Shown here: positions 61,936-64,000 of the stretch, one piece after another | Numbering within the stretch: position 1 is the stretch's first letter | Layout of the letters: every line of letters begins with the position of its first letter | Origin: Uliginosibacterium aquaticum | GTDB taxonomy: Bacteria > Pseudomonadota > Gammaproteobacteria > Burkholderiales > Rhodocyclaceae | Reading direction: 5' to 3' | Length of the DNA stretch: 64,000 bases | NCBI RefSeq assembly: GCF_012972705.2 | Contig: NZ_JABCSC020000005.1 | Location: 1 to 64,000 of the forward strand | Made by a program: the position numbers and the translations under genes | Notes under the pieces: model-generated | Seen by the model: the letters and a program-made list of their open reading frames with translations, nothing else | Told to the model about the DNA's origin: nothing | Databases searched by the model: none

Positions 61936-62612
61936 GCAGTGTGAATACCGTCACCGAGCAGCTCACGCGCGCCGGTCAGCTCATTGAGCACGATAGCTTC
62001 GCGATCATCGATGCAGAGGTCGGCACGCATGCCTACAGCGCTGAGCAGTGGCCCATCGTGCGCCGCATGATTCACGCCAATGCCGACTTCGAGTTCAACG
62101 GCCTGACGGCCTTCCATCCGCAGGCGGTGGAGGCGGGCATCGCTGCAATGCTGGGCGGTGCTGCCGCGATGGTGGCGGATGTCGAGATGATCTGCTCTGG
62201 ACTCTCGCGGCCGCGTCTGGCGCACTTTGGCATTCAGCCGCATCACTTCATCAGCGATCCGGATGTGATCGCCGCCGCCCAGTTGGCGGATACGACGCGG
62301 GCCGTGCAGGCCATGCGCAAGGCGCAGCGCCTGGGTTTGCTGGAAGGGGCTATTGTCGGCATCGGTAATGCGCCCACGGCGCTGATCGAGTTGGTGCGCC
62401 TGATCCGCGAAGAAGGCGTGCGTCCCGCGCTGGTCATCGGAATGCCGGTGGGCTTTGTGGCCGCAGCAGAGTCCAAGGCCTTGATGGCGGAAATCGATGC
62501 TGTGCCGTGGATCGTGATCCGGGGCCGCAAAGGCGGTTCCACACTGGTGGTGGCGGCACTGCATGCCTTGCTGGCACTGGCCGAGGCCAGGCAGAAAGCC
62601 CAGCATGAGTGA
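61932..62612 (+). CDS. cobH: Precorrin-8X methylmutase
   Basis: This 226-residue enzyme (CobH/CbiC) shifts a methyl group to form cobyrinate. Family motifs include AEQWPIVRRMIHANADFEFNGL, AMLGGAAAMVADVEMICSGL and AIVGIGNAPTALIELVRLI. GMPVGFVAAAESK contains the typical loop. It overlaps cbiX by 4 bp and cbiD by 8. Confidence 0.95.
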   Translation: MSSVNTVTEQLTRAGQLIEHDSFAIIDAEVGTHAYSAEQWPIVRRMIHANADFEFNGLTAFHPQAVEAGIAAMLGGAAAMVADVEMICSGLSRPRLAHFGIQPHHFISDPDVIAAAQLADTTRAVQAMRKAQRLGLLEGAIVGIGNAPTALIELVRLIREEGVRPALVIGMPVGFVAAAESKALMAEIDAVPWIVIRGRKGGSTLVVAALHALLALAEARQKAQHE

Positions 62613-63831
62613 GGCCACGGGCGCCTCGCCCAAACCGCGCGGCACGCGTACCGGTTTCACGACCGGTGCCTGCTCTGCCGCTGCGGCGCGGGCGGCGGTT
62701 CATGGGCTGATGCTGGGGGTGATCCCCGCGCGCATCGAGTCTCAATTGCCGAATGCGCAGCGTGTGGAGTTCGCCGTTTGTGAGCCTTACTGCCAGCCGC
62801 CCGGCGAGGATGGCCGCGTCATGCTGGCGCGGGCAGTCGTCGTGAAGTTTGCGGGTGATGACCCGGACTGTACCGATGGCGCACGGCTCACGGCCGAGCT
62901 GCAGCGCCTGCCCGGGCGTGCCGGCTGGATCGAGATTACCGGTGGAGCAGGGGTGGGTGTGGTGAGTCTGCCCGGGCTGGGGCTGCCGGTGGGGGAGGCT
63001 GCGATCAACCCCAAGCCGCGCGCCAATATCGAGGCCAATCTGCGAGAGGTGGCGGGCAGCCTGCTGGCACAGGACGGGCTGCGCGTGATCATCTCGGTGC
63101 CCGGCGGCGAGGAGATGGCGCGCAAGACACACAATGCGCGTCTGGGCATTCTCGGCGGCATCTCGATTCTCGGTACCACCGGCATCGTCAAGCCTTACAG
63201 CACTGCAGCCTGGCGCGCGAGCGTGGTGCAGGGCGTGCAACTGGCGGCCAGCCTCGGCCAGCGAAACGCGCGCTCGATCGTGGTGCTGACGACGGGCGGG
63301 CGCACCGAGCAGTTTGCCATGCGTGAATACGCCGATCTGGCGCCGGGCGCCTTTGTGCAGATGGGGGACTTCCTGCGCTATGCGCTGGACGAAGCCGCTG
63401 TGCGCGGCATCCGCCAGGTGGTGATCGCCGCCATGGTGGGCAAACTGACCAAGATCGCCCAGGGCGAGACCATCACCCACGCCAACCGGGCCGAGGTGGA
63501 CACCCGTCTGCTGGCCGGGTTGGCCGCCGGGATTGGCGCCAGTGCCGAGGATTGCGCGGAGATTGAAGCCAATCCGACCGCCCGTTTCGCGGCTGAGCGC
63601 ATGGCCGAGCGCGGGCTGCATCTTGCCTTTCATCAGGCGCTGGCCGAACGCACCGTGCATACCTTGTGCGACCCGCAGGTGGGGCGCTACGCCGGCCGCT
63701 TCTCGCTGCAGGTGCTGGTATGTGATTTCGATGGCCAGAAAATCTGCGCAGCGCGCTCCGCCGCCGCCGATCCGCAGCTGGCCAATCTGCCGCTGCAGCC
63801 AGTAGCGGCCGATGACGAGGAGCAGGACTGA
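62605..63831 (+). CDS. cbiD: Cobalt-precorrin-5B C1-methyltransferase
   Basis: ATG 62605 gives 408 residues. RTGFTTGACSAAAARAA is the signature opening. ITGGAGVGVVSLPGLGLPVGEAAINP and RLGILGGISILGTTGIVKPYS are typical of CbiD. Its presence, with CbiX, indicates the anaerobic-type (cobalt-early) pathway. The next gene starts 4 bp later. Confidence 0.96.
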   Translation: MSEATGASPKPRGTRTGFTTGACSAAAARAAVHGLMLGVIPARIESQLPNAQRVEFAVCEPYCQPPGEDGRVMLARAVVVKFAGDDPDCTDGARLTAELQRLPGRAGWIEITGGAGVGVVSLPGLGLPVGEAAINPKPRANIEANLREVAGSLLAQDGLRVIISVPGGEEMARKTHNARLGILGGISILGTTGIVKPYSTAAWRASVVQGVQLAASLGQRNARSIVVLTTGGRTEQFAMREYADLAPGAFVQMGDFLRYALDEAAVRGIRQVVIAAMVGKLTKIAQGETITHANRAEVDTRLLAGLAAGIGASAEDCAEIEANPTARFAAERMAERGLHLAFHQALAERTVHTLCDPQVGRYAGRFSLQVLVCDFDGQKICAARSAAADPQLANLPLQPVAADDEEQD

Positions 63832-63835
63832 AACC

Positions 63836-64000
63836 ATGAATGACGTGTCGTGTAATACCGTGGCGCGCGATCCCTTGCCGTGCCGCGTGATCGGGGTGCT
63901 GGATGATGGCGCGGCCAGCCTGGCGTCTCCCGCGCTGGCCCACCTGCGTGCCGCGCAGTTGGTGATTGGCGCACCGCGAACCCTGGCTTTGTTCGAGGAC
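63836..64000 (+). CDS. Precorrin-6Y methylase, CbiE/CobL start (truncated by window)
   Basis: The first 55 codons from ATG 63836 read CRVIGVLDDGAASLASPALAH then AAQLVIGAPRTLALFED, which is the N-terminal methylase fold opening of CbiE/CobL. The remainder lies outside the window, so single-domain CbiE and fused CobL cannot be told apart. Confidence 0.8.
   Translation, partial: MNDVSCNTVARDPLPCRVIGVLDDGAASLASPALAHLRAAQLVIGAPRTLALFED

Overview
The window looks like chromosomal DNA of a GC-rich Gram-negative betaproteobacterium, most likely of the Rhodocyclales/Azoarcus-Zoogloea type. This placement is inferred from the gene repertoire: the ribF-ileS-lspA-fkpB-ispH cluster, phasin, hpnCDE, a group 3b-type NiFe hydrogenase, and cobalt-early cobalamin genes behind a B12 riboswitch. 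Strand use changes in operon-sized blocks and hairpins mark many block ends. No phage, integrase, CRISPR array or intact insertion sequence was seen.

Layout. 1-9.2 kb (minus): a giant LapA/BapA-type repeat adhesin that runs off the left edge, preceded by an operon for a small conserved protein, a type I secretion ABC transporter, its membrane-fusion protein and a LuxR-type regulator. 9.4-13 kb: a membrane glycosyltransferase of the protein-mannosyltransferase fold and a separate ABC exporter. 13-20.4 kb (minus): phosphate transport (pit and a DUF47 partner), then the ribF-ileS-lspA-fkpB-ispH housekeeping operon. 20.5-26.1 kb (mostly plus): MATE exporter, DedA protein, purN, a DUF3108 protein, a hemolysin III-like protein (minus), and a DUF883/YqjE/YqjK-like envelope trio. 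26.4-27.6 kb: a BLUF photoreceptor beside folE.

27.7-38.4 kb is a hydrogenase island. The maturation operon hypCABDFE reads left and the structural genes hydBGDA plus a maturation endopeptidase read right. A roughly 267-bp MITE-like element with perfect 22-bp terminal inverted repeats lies between them, its edge only 13 bp from the hypC start codon.

38.4-52.3 kb: a TPR-glycosyltransferase, two tandem family-3 pectate lyases, and a non-canonical type II secretion cluster. That cluster has two pseudopilins on the minus strand and gspG-F-E, four PilM/N/O/P-like proteins, a lipoprotein secretin and another pseudopilin on the plus strand. The proximity suggests that the lyases are substrates of this machine.

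52.3-58.6 kb: clpB behind an excellent sigma-32 heat-shock promoter, a phasin, and the squalene genes hpnC-hpnD-hpnE. 58.7-64 kb: tRNA-Leu(UAG), a cobalamin riboswitch, and a cobalt/B12 operon (cbiM-like, cobM, cbiX, cobH, cbiD, start of cbiE/cobL) that runs off the right edge.
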